A stretch of 64,000 nucleotides of DNA, from assembly GCF_001577775.1 (NCBI RefSeq), contig NZ_CP010835.1:434001-498000 (forward strand), read 5' to 3'. Of this stretch, positions 45,278-52,444 are shown in pieces. The notes beneath the pieces are model-generated. The model made no database searches. It saw only the letters and a program-made list of their open reading frames with translations, and had not been told where the DNA came from. Position numbers and translations under genes: made by a program. The stretch is from Pyrococcus kukulkanii. GTDB taxonomy: Archaea; Methanobacteriota_B; Thermococci; Thermococcales; Thermococcaceae. Within the stretch, counting starts at the first letter, position 1. Each line of letters starts with the position of its first letter.

Positions 45278-46204
45278 TTATTCAGGTACCAGCTTGGCTC
45301 CAATTGTGTGGTTACGAACTATGCCATTTTCGAACTCGATTCTAATTGTAATAACTCCAGTTTTCTTTATATCTCCGCGATATATAGGAATTAATTTAAT
45401 TTCAACAAAGGGGGTTTTATAAGAAAGTTCAATATTTTTTGAGAACTCCTGCTTTTTTATTAACTCATTGAAAATACTACCTTCGTAAAATTCAATATCT
45501 TGTGGAAATCTAACAAATACTTTTCCTCGTATTTTTACATCTTTTTTAGGAGAAACGTCTTGAATAATTATGTCTACACTTTCAGTTTTATAAGGATCTT
45601 TGCTTATCCTAATAAATGGAGGATAAACCGTTATCCAGATATCACGAAGGAAATGATCATAAGAATCCATGAGCTTATATACCGGCTTCATAATTCTCTC
45701 CCACAAACAATATGAGATTAATACAGCTAATAAAGGTTTGCCTAGTATCAGAATCCACTTTGTAGAAAAAACTCTATTTAAATATTTAATGCTAATGACT
45801 TTATATCCCAAAAAGTATAAAATATTATCACTAATAAAGTAATTCATAACTACAAGTAATACTGTTGAGCTCATAGATATTGAAATAATCTTAAATAACT
45901 TATTAGTTCTTTCCTCGACATCTTTTGGAAGATTAACCACAAGCGTCTCGATATCTTTTGAACTAACAAGTAGGTGACTATGGACTTTGTTAAAGACTAA
46001 CAAAATAGCGTTTGTTATTAAAATATATAAAAGGGCTATAATAAAAAATGTAAGAACTACAACTCCTAGAACATACATTGATTCTTTCGAATTATTATTT
46101 ACAATAAAATTCACTGAAAACAAAGCAAGCACTAGAAGAACTATATTAATTACATGCTGACTATATTCCATTACTCTCATGATAGCTCTCACCAGTTTGG
46201 TCAT
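45278..46204 (-). CDS. Membrane protein of unknown function
   Basis: 308 aa with four membrane helices near residues 15-32, 42-70, 108-126 and 150-168, then a beta-rich soluble domain. No known family. Its start is 2 nt after the stop of the 397-aa gene, so the pair forms one transcript. AT-rich. Confidence 0.6.
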   Translation of the reverse strand: MTKLVRAIMRVMEYSQHVINIVLLVLALFSVNFIVNNNSKESMYVLGVVVLTFFIIALLYILITNAILLVFNKVHSHLLVSSKDIETLVVNLPKDVEERTNKLFKIISISMSSTVLLVVMNYFISDNILYFLGYKVISIKYLNRVFSTKWILILGKPLLAVLISYCLWERIMKPVYKLMDSYDHFLRDIWITVYPPFIRISKDPYKTESVDIIIQDVSPKKDVKIRGKVFVRFPQDIEFYEGSIFNELIKKQEFSKNIELSYKTPFVEIKLIPIYRGDIKKTGVITIRIEFENGIVRNHTIGAKLVPE

Positions 46205-46206
46205 AA

Positions 46207-47400
46207 TTAAACAAAAACAAAATGTTTCTCAACTAATTTTCTCAACATCTCCCTAACTTCTCTGAATTCTTCAGTAGTGGGAGGTACTCTTCCTTTTGGT
46301 TTAATAGAGAATTTTACATGGTTTACAGTTTTAAGGCCTTCTGTATATCCGGCACTGAATTTGTATTCATGCTCTACATATTCAAATTCACCTCTAACCC
46401 CTATAACCTTTCCACCATCATCCATATATTGTTTAACAACAGGATAACTATATAGATCAGCGTTTCTTCCTTTTACAGATATTCTTTTTGTATTTGCATA
46501 TAGGTTAATAGGATTTCCATTTGCATCCTTAATGATATTTCCCTCCTGATCTTTTAAGAATCTCGTTGCAAGTTTGGTAGATATGTAAACATCTTCGATC
46601 CAAAGAGGAGGTACCGAGGATTCATTGAGGTTTGTATTTCTTGCACTTTCTATAATCTGCTCAAGCTCTAAAAGGAATTTATTGAAAATGTCATTAGCCT
46701 CTTTTGGAGGTTTATTCTTTAGGCCAGTATCTGCTAGTTGAATTCCAAGAATTTCTCTTAGTATTCTTTTTGCTAGCTCTACATCAGCAGCTGTCCTTGA
46801 GTATATATAAACCAAAACATTGGGAGACCTGTTAATTACCTTTATTTTAATTGGGATATACATTCTATAAGAAATTTCTTGAATGTCAAAGGCTTCTGTC
46901 AGAATTTTCTTACTTTTTAGATACCAGTATCTAAATTCTAAGTATCTATTTCCATCTGTTCTATTATCTTTAGAGAACTCTACAATTTCAAATCCAGGTA
47001 AAGAGTTAGCATCTTCCATTGAATAAAGATTTTCTTCAATTGCCATTTTTATCTGATTCAAATCAATTTTCCCTGATTTTGCTAAGTTAACACGAAGTAT
47101 ATTAACAGTTCGAGGTTTTTTAATTTCCCGTTCTATTTTTACCCGATTTATTATTTCATTAATTTCGAAAGTCCGCCAAGATATATCAGGAGATTCTAGG
47201 GATTTCAAAAGATTTTTAATAAGGATTTTTGAAGACCGCTGATCTCGTGGAAGATGTCCTAATTTAGTTTTATATAATCTTACCAAATAGCTGTATGAGA
47301 CATTTTCTAGATATACCTCCAATGTGTCCCTAATTTTTTGTCTTTCTTCAAGAGTTAATTCTCTATCCTCACTAAATTCCAACATCATTATCACCACCAA
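46207..47400 (-). CDS. Large soluble protein of unknown function
   Basis: 397 aa, start either the first codon or the MMLEFSEDRE methionines 12-15 nt in. Mixed alpha/beta and charged, without membrane helices. Contains a VRGEFEYVEHEYKF segment and a helical N-terminus (LTLEERQKIRDTLEVYLENV). No family recognised. First gene of a two-gene leftward unit with the membrane protein at 45278. Confidence 0.6.
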   Translation of the reverse strand: MVVIMMLEFSEDRELTLEERQKIRDTLEVYLENVSYSYLVRLYKTKLGHLPRDQRSSKILIKNLLKSLESPDISWRTFEINEIINRVKIEREIKKPRTVNILRVNLAKSGKIDLNQIKMAIEENLYSMEDANSLPGFEIVEFSKDNRTDGNRYLEFRYWYLKSKKILTEAFDIQEISYRMYIPIKIKVINRSPNVLVYIYSRTAADVELAKRILREILGIQLADTGLKNKPPKEANDIFNKFLLELEQIIESARNTNLNESSVPPLWIEDVYISTKLATRFLKDQEGNIIKDANGNPINLYANTKRISVKGRNADLYSYPVVKQYMDDGGKVIGVRGEFEYVEHEYKFSAGYTEGLKTVNHVKFSIKPKGRVPPTTEEFREVREMLRKLVEKHFVFV

Positions 47401-47701
47401 AAATGTTATCCCTTAATCCATAGTAAGGCGATCATACATAATTATCAATTTGGGATAACACCTAATAATCCTCTAGGATGTACTCTTTCCTATTTAAATA
47501 ATTTTCGGACGTAATTATTACCCCTATTTATCGTGTTAGAATTTTACTCCTCTAGCTCGGCTTTTCTAGCCAGACGCTAAAACATAAACTAATCAAGTAA
47601 TTCAAATGTCACAATCCCAATAACCTTATGAGGGTCAAACCCCACATATAACCAAAACCTGTAAATGATAACAGAAATTGGTTATAATGGGCGGTGAGCA
47701 C
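47401..47701. promoter_or_regulatory. Intergenic control region with two inverted repeats
   Basis: About 300 bp between the divergent 397-aa gene and the second abrB gene. TGTTATCCC (47404-47412) pairs with GGGATAACA (47452-47460) just upstream of the leftward gene. TATAACC (near 47647) pairs with GGTTATA (near 47680) just before the abrB start. Both are placed as operators would be; no protein gene is seen. Confidence 0.45.
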
Positions 47702-47762
47702 ATGGACACTAACAAAGAACAGGGAAAAGAAACAAGAGAACCATTAGCGAAGTTTCAGGCTA
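47690..47762 (+). repeat. 73-bp direct repeat, copy 2 (5' end of abrB gene)
   Basis: Identical to 42557-42629. Here the repeat leads into a complete two-domain AbrB protein, so this is probably the parental context. Confidence 0.95.
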
Positions 47763-48076
47763 GGATAGATAGAGATGGAAGGCTAATTATCCCGAGGTAC
47801 ATCAGAGATGCCTTGAATATCGAACAGGGCGATTATGTCAAGATAATACTAAGAAAAATCAATGTAAACCTTGAGGAAAGGACTATATATGTACTTAACC
47901 AGGCTCAGGTAATTTCAAAAGTTGGAAGAAAAGGAGCAGTTCACATCCCAAATGACCTTAGGAGGGACTTAAACATTCAGCCAGATGAACTTGTTGAGGT
48001 TATACTACTTGACTTCTACAAGAGAAAAGTTCCTGATGAAAACACTCAATTCAAGTATGTTTTTTTGAACGTTTAA
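47702..48076 (+). CDS. AbrB/SpoVT-type regulator with two domains
   Basis: 124 aa from the ATG at 47702. Two swapped-hairpin units are visible: residues 20-48 (FQARIDRDGRLIIPRYIRDALNIEQGDYV) and 78-110 (AQVISKVGRKGAVHIPNDLRRDLNIQPDELVEV). Tandem AbrB domains in one chain are common in archaea. Probably a DNA-binding regulator of the element. It shares its first 20 codons with the truncated gene at 42569. Confidence 0.8.
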   Translation: MDTNKEQGKETREPLAKFQARIDRDGRLIIPRYIRDALNIEQGDYVKIILRKINVNLEERTIYVLNQAQVISKVGRKGAVHIPNDLRRDLNIQPDELVEVILLDFYKRKVPDENTQFKYVFLNV

Positions 48077-48231
48077 TATATACATGTATATATTAATTCG
48101 AGAAAAAGAAGAAAGAAGAAAGTATTTTGCCAATGTTTTCTTCCCTCAGACAGGCGATTTTTTGCGAAGTTAATTCATGTATCCAAAAATTCAAGCTGAT
48201 TTAACTGCCTAAAGTAATGCATATTTTGTAG

Positions 48232-48258
48232 AAAAAAGCCCTCTGAAGGGTTTTTATT
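48232..48258 (+). terminator. Hairpin plus T-run
   Basis: AAAAAGCCCT-CTGA-AGGGTTTTT forms a short stem extended by A/T pairs and is followed by TATTTTT. It lies 155 bp after the abrB gene and may end its transcript. Confidence 0.45.
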
Positions 48259-48393
48259 TTTGTTCATCCTATTACGCTAAAAAGTTGTATATCGGACTTG
48301 ATGAAATTATCTTGCCTAATAGTGTTTGTTCTGATTTTGTGTATCCAAAAATTTGAGCAATTATGTTCATTATGCAACAAGTTTGACTACAAC

Positions 48394-48409
48394 AAAGCTT
48401 ATAAGCTTT
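48394..48409 (+). promoter_or_regulatory. Promoter TATA element of the right-hand module
   Basis: AAAGCTTATAAGCTTT is a perfect 16-bp palindrome centred on CTTATAAG. It lies about 25-30 bp upstream of the tandem operators, where a TATA box is expected. Confidence 0.55.
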
Positions 48410-48423
48410 CCTTCCGTATGGTT

Positions 48424-48461
48424 TATGGAACTAAGTTCCATATATGGTCTTTAGTTCCATA
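48424..48461. promoter_or_regulatory. Two abutting 19-bp palindromic operators
   Basis: TATGGAACTAAGTTCCATA (48424-48442) is a perfect dyad with a one-base centre. TATGGTCTTTAGTTCCATA (48443-48461) follows without a gap and keeps both outer TATGG/CCATA arms. They cover the expected transcription start and end 17 bp before the gene for an RHH-like protein. Cooperative autorepression is the simple reading. Confidence 0.8.
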
Positions 48462-48478
48462 ATTTCAAGGTGATGAAA

Positions 48479-48640
48479 ATGGCAAGGAGAAGGAAATATG
48501 AGGCAATAAGGCGCGTTGAATTCTTACTTCCTCCAGATAGAGTTGCTGAGATGGAAAAAGCCAAAGGAAAGAAGTCCTGGGGCGAATTTATTTGGGAACT
48601 CTGGACGTTTTGGAAAAGCCACTTTAGGAACGGTGTCTAA
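48479..48640 (+). CDS. Small RHH-like regulator (53 aa)
   Basis: Starts MARRRKYEAIRRVEFLLPPD at 48479 behind AAGGTGATG. A basic N-terminus and beta strand (RRVEFLLP) precede a short helix and a Trp-rich C-terminal helix (WGEFIWELWTFWKSHF). It is the first gene after the tandem palindromes, which fits a dimeric RHH autorepressor. Below usual gene-length cut-offs, but well positioned. Confidence 0.68.
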   Translation: MARRRKYEAIRRVEFLLPPDRVAEMEKAKGKKSWGEFIWELWTFWKSHFRNGV

Positions 48641-48641
48641 A

Positions 48642-49337
48642 ATGAGGTATAGCAGGCGCCCTGGGCCAGGAAGGCCTCGAAAGTATGGAGAGGATCTAAA
48701 GAAACTTCAAGCCCATGTACCTGAATCTACTTATGACGCCTTATATGAGATGAAAGAGACTCTTGGAGTTTCATTACCTGAGCTTCTCACATGGCTCGTT
48801 AGGTTGGCAAAGGGGAACATTGAAAAATTGAAAATTCTGGCTCAGTACACACACCTTAGGGAGTATATATCTAAACTTGAGAAAAAGTATTCTGAGCTTG
48901 AGGCTAAGTTTCTGAAGCTTCAGGATGATTATGAGAGGGTTTTGAAAGAGCGTGATGCTCTTCGCGAGGAAGTGAAGGCTCTGAAGGCCGAGCTGGCTGA
49001 ACTCAAGAGACAGCTAAAGATGAGTGCAAGAGAGCGCCAGGCTGAGGATCTCAGGCTCGAAATCTACGAAATCCTCGACAAGTATGGTAGAGATGGCAGT
49101 ATAAAGATGTTAGATCTTCTCAAGAGGCTTGGTTATTCTGGTGATTACTTGAGGCATGCTAAGGAGTTCCTGGAGCGCTGGTTTGTAGATCAGGGCAGGA
49201 TTCTAGTCTCTGAGGAGTTGGGGCTTGTAGTTGAGAAGGATTTGAGGTTTAGGGAGCTCGGTTGGATTGTTAGGGTTGCAAAACGGGATGAGGAGAAATT
49301 TCGCTCATCAGGAATAACTGAGGGGGTGGTTGCATGA
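48642..49337 (+). CDS. DNA-binding coiled-coil protein with AT-hook-like N-terminus
   Basis: 231 aa from the ATG at 48642, one base after the preceding stop. The N-terminus RRPGPGRPRKYGE contains an AT-hook core GRPRKYG, then a short helical segment (ESTYDALYEMKETLGVSLPELLTWLVRLA) of RHH-like type. A coiled coil covers residues about 75-145, and a C-terminal winged-helix-like part (SIKMLDLLKRLGYSGDYLRHAKEFLERW) follows. It may be the DNA-binding core of the element's replication or partition system. Confidence 0.62.
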   Translation: MRYSRRPGPGRPRKYGEDLKKLQAHVPESTYDALYEMKETLGVSLPELLTWLVRLAKGNIEKLKILAQYTHLREYISKLEKKYSELEAKFLKLQDDYERVLKERDALREEVKALKAELAELKRQLKMSARERQAEDLRLEIYEILDKYGRDGSIKMLDLLKRLGYSGDYLRHAKEFLERWFVDQGRILVSEELGLVVEKDLRFRELGWIVRVAKRDEEKFRSSGITEGVVA

Positions 49338-49804
49338 CTGAGGTTGTGGCGGTTGTATTGACGGACATTGGAAGCTGGAGAAAAGGGGATTATATCTCTT
49401 TGGATATTGAAAGCTTCAGGGAGCTTTTCAAGAAGGGTGTCGTTGATTTTGCGAATTTGAGTGATTTCATTAATGAAGTGGCAAAGCTAAGGTATTTGGA
49501 GGCTAAATCTACTGAGTTGCAGGAGCTTGAGGATGACTTCTATGAGAAAGTCAAGCTTGTTGAGGAAGTTTTGTTGGCAAGGGCTAGGAGGGCTGATGCT
49601 TATGCCTTGGACACTCTTGGCAGGTTTAGGCTTCATGTTAGGAAGCTCAAGATGACTCGTTTAGAGAAGATCTTCTATGCTGCTCTCATCAGGCCAAATA
49701 GTCTCGAAATCGAGAATAAGCTAACAAAAGAGGAGAGGGTGTTCTATAGGAGGTGGAGTGAGGAGTTACGCGGATTTCTCGATGGGGGTGTTGTGAATGA
49801 GTGA
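49334..49804 (+). CDS. GINS-like protein (Gins23 architecture)
   Basis: 156 aa. The first 40 residues form a small beta domain ending GDYISLDIESFRELFKKGVVDFA, like the GINS B-domain. The rest is helical with ELEDDFYEKVKLVEE, LHVRKLKMTRLEKIFYAALIRP and LTKEERVFYRRW, matching the GINS A-domain (FYE motif, R-x-x-K-I helix, L-T-x-E-E helix). B before A is the order of archaeal Gins23/eukaryotic Psf2-Psf3. A mobile-element copy could recruit or replace host GINS at the MCM helicase. Overlaps the upstream gene by ATGA. Confidence 0.62.
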   Translation: MTEVVAVVLTDIGSWRKGDYISLDIESFRELFKKGVVDFANLSDFINEVAKLRYLEAKSTELQELEDDFYEKVKLVEEVLLARARRADAYALDTLGRFRLHVRKLKMTRLEKIFYAALIRPNSLEIENKLTKEERVFYRRWSEELRGFLDGGVVNE

Positions 49805-50027
49805 GGCTGAGTTTTAGGAGTGGGTTGCTCGGGAGATTAGGGCTGAGAGGCTTGAGGAGGGTAGGAGGGCGGTTGTGGAGTTGCTTGAGAGGGAGGTCAG
49901 GAATGCTGAGAGGTTCAAGTGGCGCTTCCTCAGTGAGGGGAACACTGAATCCTTCAACTATTGGGAGGGGTTTGAGGACGGGGTTAGACTCGCATTAAAC
50001 CTACTCAGAAAATTCGGGGTGGTTTGA
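49797..50027 (+). pseudogene. Small acidic/basic helical protein with in-frame TAG at codon 7
   Basis: The ATG at 49797 overlaps the GINS-like stop. The frame reads MSEAEF, then TAG (49815-49817), then continues EWVAREIRAERLEEGRRAVVELLERE and ends GVV at 50027, directly before the next ATG: 77 codons in all. The uninterrupted helical sequence and exact fit between neighbours show this is the coding frame. Downstream GTG/TTG starts could yield a shorter protein. Another open frame here (Arg/Gly-rich) is not believed. Confidence 0.55.
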
Positions 50028-50351
50028 ATGCCTGTTTACGTGGTTGAGGCTAATGAAGTCTGGCTTGTTGAGGCTGAGGATGCTATGGAAGCCATTGATG
50101 CATATCTCATGAAGAAGCTTGCTGAAGCACTCTTGGAAGGCAGGGATGCTGAGATTGGGGGTGAGGTTACTGCAACCCTCCTCCCCCTCCACCCCCACCA
50201 TTTACGTCTAATGTACGAGAATATTGGGAGGGTGGAAAAGGCTAAGGATGTCATGAGGTGGGCTAGGAGGGTGTGGGAGGAGAAGAGGAGGGAATTCTTG
50301 ATGAAAAAACAGGAGAAACAACTCACTCTTGCGGAAGTGGGGGTGGTGTGA
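50028..50351 (+). CDS. Unknown small protein
   Basis: 107 aa: an N-terminal strand/helix unit (VVEANEVWLVEAEDAMEAIDAYLMKKLAEALLEG), a Leu/His-rich turn and a basic C-terminal helix. No family recognised. Stop overlaps the next start (GTGATGG). Confidence 0.58.
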   Translation: MPVYVVEANEVWLVEAEDAMEAIDAYLMKKLAEALLEGRDAEIGGEVTATLLPLHPHHLRLMYENIGRVEKAKDVMRWARRVWEEKRREFLMKKQEKQLTLAEVGVV

Positions 50352-50872
50352 TGGTTTCTCGGGTTTCGATGATTAGGCAGGCGGTTCGTTATGGCCCCTC
50401 CATCTACAAACCCTTCTTTGATTACATGAAGAGGGAGGTAAAGTCGGCTGAGAACAGGTACCTCTTCAGTAGTCTTGTTGAACAGTTATTCCCTGGCAAG
50501 TTCGCCCTCTATGATCTGGATTCAATAATCTTTGACAAGGAGTCTAATACTCCCATTGCAGCTTTTGAATTGAAGTTCAAGAGTTGGTTTACTGCGGAGG
50601 AGGCTTGGTTGAACAAGGAGTTGGAGGTTAATGGCAGGCAGTTCCTCAGGCTCAGGATCCTAGCAAGGAGGATGGAAATTCCAATCTACTACTTCGTACA
50701 AGTTGGGAAGTACTTCGTCATGTTCAACGTCCTCAGGGTAGGTTATGAGTTGGAGGAGAGGCACGAGGGCCCTGCAAAGGACTTGTATGCCATCATAAAC
50801 TTGGATGACGCAATTGTATCAAGATCCCTGGAGGACCTGAAGACTGATCTTTCACTACTTCTAAGGTGGTGA
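50351..50872 (+). CDS. PD-(D/E)XK nuclease-like protein
   Basis: 173 aa from the ATG at 50351. A conserved-looking Glu helix (SAENRYLFSSLVEQLFPG), then LYDLDSIIFDKESNTPIAAFELKFKSW, gives Asp and E-x-K at nuclease-fold spacing; a further helix carries QFLRLRILARRME. This resembles archaeal resolvase/RecB-type nucleases. Position in the replication-like module suggests DNA processing. Length is close to Hjc/Hje resolvases, but their other motifs are not clear. Confidence 0.62.
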   Translation: MVSRVSMIRQAVRYGPSIYKPFFDYMKREVKSAENRYLFSSLVEQLFPGKFALYDLDSIIFDKESNTPIAAFELKFKSWFTAEEAWLNKELEVNGRQFLRLRILARRMEIPIYYFVQVGKYFVMFNVLRVGYELEERHEGPAKDLYAIINLDDAIVSRSLEDLKTDLSLLLRW

Positions 50873-50874
50873 AA

Positions 50875-51066
50875 ATGAAACTGATCAAGAGGGTTGTTGT
50901 GGTGGTTGAGACGGTGGATGGGGAGAAAAGAACGGTGTTGGAGCATGATGGGGAGGTTAGGCTCAGGGATTTGAAGTATAGAGAACTCGACATGTTTGAT
51001 ATTGCCCTAAGACTACACAGGCTCTCAAAAGAGGCAATGGAACTACAGTTTAGCATGGAGGGGTGA
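50875..51066 (+). CDS. Unknown small protein (63 aa)
   Basis: Starts MKLIKRVVVVVETVDGEKRTVLEHDGE at 50875 after GGTGGTG. A beta hairpin precedes a helical C-terminus. No family recognised. Part of the tightly packed operon. Confidence 0.55.
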   Translation: MKLIKRVVVVVETVDGEKRTVLEHDGEVRLRDLKYRELDMFDIALRLHRLSKEAMELQFSMEG

Positions 51067-51068
51067 AA

Positions 51069-51335
51069 ATGGGTTGGTGGGTCTTTGTTATTGCAAGGAA
51101 GGAGGTCAAGGATGGGAGGGAGATAGAGAGGCTTGAGAGGAAAGTCAAGGAGCTCTTTGGGAACGATTGTAAGTTCATTGTTTCAACAAGGAGCGCTGAT
51201 GGAAGGCAATCTCATGTTGATGCGAGGCTGGTTGAAGCAACATACGAGGCAGTGCGTTTCATTGACGTGTTGAACGATAAATTAGACAGACTCTACGATA
51301 AACTCTTCGAGGAGCGTGAGGGTGGTGAACATTGA
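51069..51335 (+). CDS. Unknown small protein ending in EREGG-type tail
   Basis: 88 aa from the ATG at 51069 behind GGAGGGGTG. Starts MGWWVFVIARKEVKD and is mainly helical; ends EEREGGEH. The tail is encoded by the repeated junction GGAGCGTGAGGGTGGTGA that also starts the next gene. Confidence 0.55.
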   Translation: MGWWVFVIARKEVKDGREIERLERKVKELFGNDCKFIVSTRSADGRQSHVDARLVEATYEAVRFIDVLNDKLDRLYDKLFEEREGGEH

Positions 51336-51540
51336 CGCTTTACTCTTGACTATGTTTAAGGTTGTAGGGGCATTTACACTTACTGGTCTTATAGCATGGT
51401 TGGGTATTGAAGCATGGCTGGAGTTCTTTGACAAGACAAAGACGGCACGTATGATCAAGGAGTTCATTAGGGAGAATAGGGGGTATGTTGAGGAGTGGTT
51501 CTTGAAAAAGTATGGAGAGGAGCGTGAGGGCGGTGAGTGA
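51325..51540 (+). CDS. Small protein with one membrane helix, GTG start
   Basis: About 71 aa; I start it at the GTG at 51325 inside the junction repeat, by analogy with the next two genes. A membrane helix covers residues 8-28, then a charged tail ending EEREGGE. No ATG is available until residue 10. Function unknown. Confidence 0.5.
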   Translation: MNIDALLLTMFKVVGAFTLTGLIAWLGIEAWLEFFDKTKTARMIKEFIRENRGYVEEWFLKKYGEEREGGE

Positions 51541-51721
51541 GGAGAAAGAATATATTGTGTTTACAAAGGAGGGCATTCCTTTCAGACTGCAAGCATATAA
51601 CATAGATCAAGCAAGAGGCTTGGCCGAGGAGCTTTGTAGTGAGATGGGATTGCACGTGCATAGTATTCTAGAATGCAAAAAGGAGCGTGAGGGTGGTGGT
51701 TCAGAAGACTCTCTTTCCTGA
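51533..51721 (+). CDS. Unknown small protein, GTG start
   Basis: 62 aa from a GTG at 51533 (MSEEKEYIVFTKEGIPF). A short strand and helix (AYNIDQARGLAEELCSEMG) are followed by a tail KEREGGGS encoded by the third copy of the junction repeat. No family recognised. Confidence 0.52.
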   Translation: MSEEKEYIVFTKEGIPFRLQAYNIDQARGLAEELCSEMGLHVHSILECKKEREGGGSEDSLS

Positions 51722-51851
51722 ATATGTTATTGAGCTTCAGAAGCTTGATAAGAAGCTCTCAAAGCTTGAGCGTAAAGTGTTGTCGTTGAGTTCAGAGTTT
51801 AAGATGCTTGATCATGAAGTAAATATGCTGAGGGTGGTGAACCATGAATAA
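51696..51851 (+). CDS. Small coiled-coil protein (51 aa)
   Basis: GTG start at 51693 or 51696 in the third junction repeat. Reads VQKTLFPEYVIELQKLDKKLSK, then a leucine heptad pattern to NHE. Overlaps the next ATG by 8 nt. Probably oligomeric; function unknown. Confidence 0.5.
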   Translation: MVQKTLFPEYVIELQKLDKKLSKLERKVLSLSSEFKMLDHEVNMLRVVNHE

Positions 51852-52020
51852 TAACACCACCCGTATATTATCCATCTTTCCAAATTCTTTCCCTTGGGTA
51901 AGCAACCTTACATGCAGGAAACCCGCCGATAATATACAAGACCTGTTACTATGGAAGGCTGCATCTTGGAGGACCTCCTTGGGGAAATATACAAGTGTGG
52001 GAGAATTAGTATATGGGTGA
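51844..52020 (+). CDS. Possible small protein (58 aa)
   Basis: Starts MNNNTTRILSIFPNSFPW at 51844 behind GAGGGTGGTG, a good ribosome site. Composition is unlike a known family, and support is only its start signal and operon position. It ends 6 nt before the winged-helix gene. Confidence 0.4.
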   Translation: MNNNTTRILSIFPNSFPWVSNLTCRKPADNIQDLLLWKAASWRTSLGKYTSVGELVYG

Positions 52021-52026
52021 TGTATA

Positions 52027-52380
52027 ATGCCAAGGCGGAGAAAGATCCCTGGAGAGGTTATGATGAAGATTCCAACTATGGCTCCACCAGATACTGCCTT
52101 GGAATTGCTGTTTGAGGGTAAGACCTTGGAGATCGCCAGGAAGGTTGTTGAGTACTTGAAGAAGAACAAGGCCCTCTGGAAGGATGAATATGAAGAAGCA
52201 CTTGGGATATCGGGAAGTGATAGGATTCTGTATTTTAGAGTCATAAGAAAGATGCTTGCAGCGGGTATGATTTACGAGGACAGGGGGACATACAGATTAA
52301 GCAAAAAGTTTGCTGAAAGAATGGAAAACCTAGCAAAACTCTGGCTCTTCGAGATCGGGAAGGTCGAAGAAATCTGGTGA
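52027..52380 (+). CDS. Winged-helix DNA-binding protein
   Basis: 117 aa. Residues 35-95 form a winged HTH (ARKVVEYLKKNKALWKDEYEEAL, DRILYFRVIRKMLAAGMIYEDRGTYRLSKKF). A basic N-terminus (PRRRKIPGE) may add DNA contacts. Last gene before int(N); may control integrase expression or copy number. Confidence 0.68.
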   Translation: MPRRRKIPGEVMMKIPTMAPPDTALELLFEGKTLEIARKVVEYLKKNKALWKDEYEEALGISGSDRILYFRVIRKMLAAGMIYEDRGTYRLSKKFAERMENLAKLWLFEIGKVEEIW

Positions 52381-52444
52381 TTCTCCAGGTGGTCCCCATG
52401 GAAGTTAATATACTCCCTGGAGCACAAACTCTTGGTGCCAAAGT

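Larger units (their letters stand above)
48077..48478. other. Intergenic region with repeats and terminator before the right-hand module
   Basis: About 400 bp. TGTATCCAAAAATTCAAGC at 48178-48196 recurs with two mismatches at 48340-48358. AAGCTGATTTAACTG (48193-48207) matches the 42.06-kb site. A terminator-like hairpin and the promoter/operators of the next operon are listed separately. No protein gene is seen. Confidence 0.5.

Noticed and set aside
45072-45422. 116-codon rightward frame over the LSm-like gene
   Set aside because: Basic, low-complexity reading in another frame of the LSm-like sequence and of antisense membrane protein DNA.
49801-49998. 65-codon open frame rich in Arg, Gly and Leu
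   Set aside because: It is a shifted reading of the gene at 49797-50027; composition is low-complexity and the start lies inside the overlap, whereas the other frame gives a normal helical protein.
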